From JBIOUF01 sp044866695 (lineage in GTDB: Bacteria; Actinomycetota; Actinomycetes; Propionibacteriales; Nocardioidaceae), in the NCBI GenBank assembly GCA_044866695.1, contig JBIOUF010000289.1, positions 1-6,753 on the forward strand: a DNA stretch of 6,753 nt, given 5' to 3'. A program made the position numbers and the translations under genes. This document shows positions 6,535-6,753 of the stretch, piece by piece; positions within the stretch are counted from its first letter, which is position 1, and each line of letters opens with the position of its first letter. The notes under the pieces are model-generated. The model saw only the letters and a program-made list of their open reading frames with translations. It was not told where the DNA came from and searched no databases.

Positions 6535-6563
6535 ATAAGCCCGACCGAACCCGCATGTAGCGT

Positions 6564-6574
6564 GTAACCATTCA
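6564..6574 (+). repeat. IS66 left terminal inverted repeat
   Basis: GTAACCATTCA is the exact inverse of 651-661. On the - strand it contains ATG GTT AC, which gives the adjacent regulator frame a spurious start at 6571. Confidence 0.83.
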
Positions 6575-6635
6575 CGTGTTGCGCGTGTGACTGGTGTGAC
6601 GTAGGTCAGCGTGTCTGCGCCTGGCTGGGGGGTCG

Positions 6636-6753
6636 GTGCTCGATGATCCTGCGGTGGCCGGGCTGGAGGGGTTGTCGCGCGAGGAGCTGCTCGCGGTGCT
6701 GACCGCTCAGGCTGCGGTGATCGAGAAGCAGGACACGCGACTGGCTGAGCAGA
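6636..6753 (+). CDS. IS66-family transposase, N-terminal part (3' end outside window)
   Basis: This partial frame is too short to be seen in a simple long-ORF search. From the GTG at 6636 it reads VLDDPAVAGLEGLSREELLA, followed by VLTAQAAVIEKQDTRLAEQ, and runs off the right edge. The LSREELLAVLTAQAAVIE pattern followed by a coiled-coil, leucine-zipper-like helix is the standard N-terminus of IS66 transposases. A G-run (6627-6632) just upstream may act as ribosome binding site. A stop at 6597-6599 limits any upstream extension. The 39 visible residues cannot be aligned to the left copy, whose N-terminus lies outside the window. Confidence 0.78.
   Translation, partial: MLDDPAVAGLEGLSREELLAVLTAQAAVIEKQDTRLAEQ

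Larger units (their letters stand above)
6564..6753 (+). mobile_element. IS66-family insertion sequence, 5' part
   Basis: The element starts with the terminal inverted repeat GTAACCATTCA at 6564 and runs out of the window. A transposase N-terminus begins 72 bases inside. No tnpA or tnpB gene fits in that space, so this is the single-gene (ISBst12-like) type of IS66 element. Its orientation is the same as that of the IS66 element at the left edge. The adjacent 8 bases (TGTAGCGT, 6556-6563) would be one target-duplication copy. Confidence 0.8.

Overview
The window is GC-rich DNA with GC-ending codons, GTG starts and actinobacterial-type protein families (a very long ATPase-LuxR regulator, a small PPOX protein, IS66 and ISL3 transposases). 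It most likely comes from an actinomycete chromosome or plasmid. The genus cannot be told from the sequence alone. It reads as an accessory region built by insertion sequences around a small block of host genes.

Layout, left to right. (1) 1-661 is the 3' part of an IS66-family element on the + strand, ending at an intact terminal inverted repeat. (2) 662-1171 is the remnant of a CBS-domain protein gene on the + strand. Its beginning is cut off by the IS66 end and its end is cut off by an ISL3 element. (3) 1172-2736 is a complete ISL3-family element, with inverted repeats at both ends and a 416-residue transposase on the - strand, but without matching 8-bp flanks. (4) 2747-3193 (PPOX/FMN split-barrel protein) and 3207-3488 (small dimeric alpha/beta-barrel, ABM-like protein) form a tight - strand gene pair. 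(5) 3590 to about 6478 is a very large - strand LAL-type regulator (AAA ATPase, helical repeat region, C-terminal LuxR HTH) placed directly upstream of that pair. (6) From 6564 to the right edge is the 5' end of an IS66-family element on the + strand. It starts with the same 11-bp terminal repeat that closes the left element.

The functional unit is probably the - strand cassette regulator, ABM-like, PPOX. The 101-bp gap between the regulator and the pair holds three heptamers repeated at an 11-bp period, which also form an imperfect stem-loop just ahead of a strong Shine-Dalgarno. The regulator's own upstream region holds a 27-bp imperfect palindrome over a possible leaderless promoter. Together these suggest a regulated small redox or stress cassette, but its substrate and signal cannot be read from the sequence.

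The whole 5.9 kb between the two IS66 ends is bracketed by directly oriented elements of the same terminal-repeat type, like a composite transposon. The ISL3 element seems to sit on a deletion junction. I see no rRNA, tRNA, CRISPR array or replication origin. No wholly new system is demonstrated here. The best candidates for something undescribed are the regulator cassette and its repeat-bearing leader.
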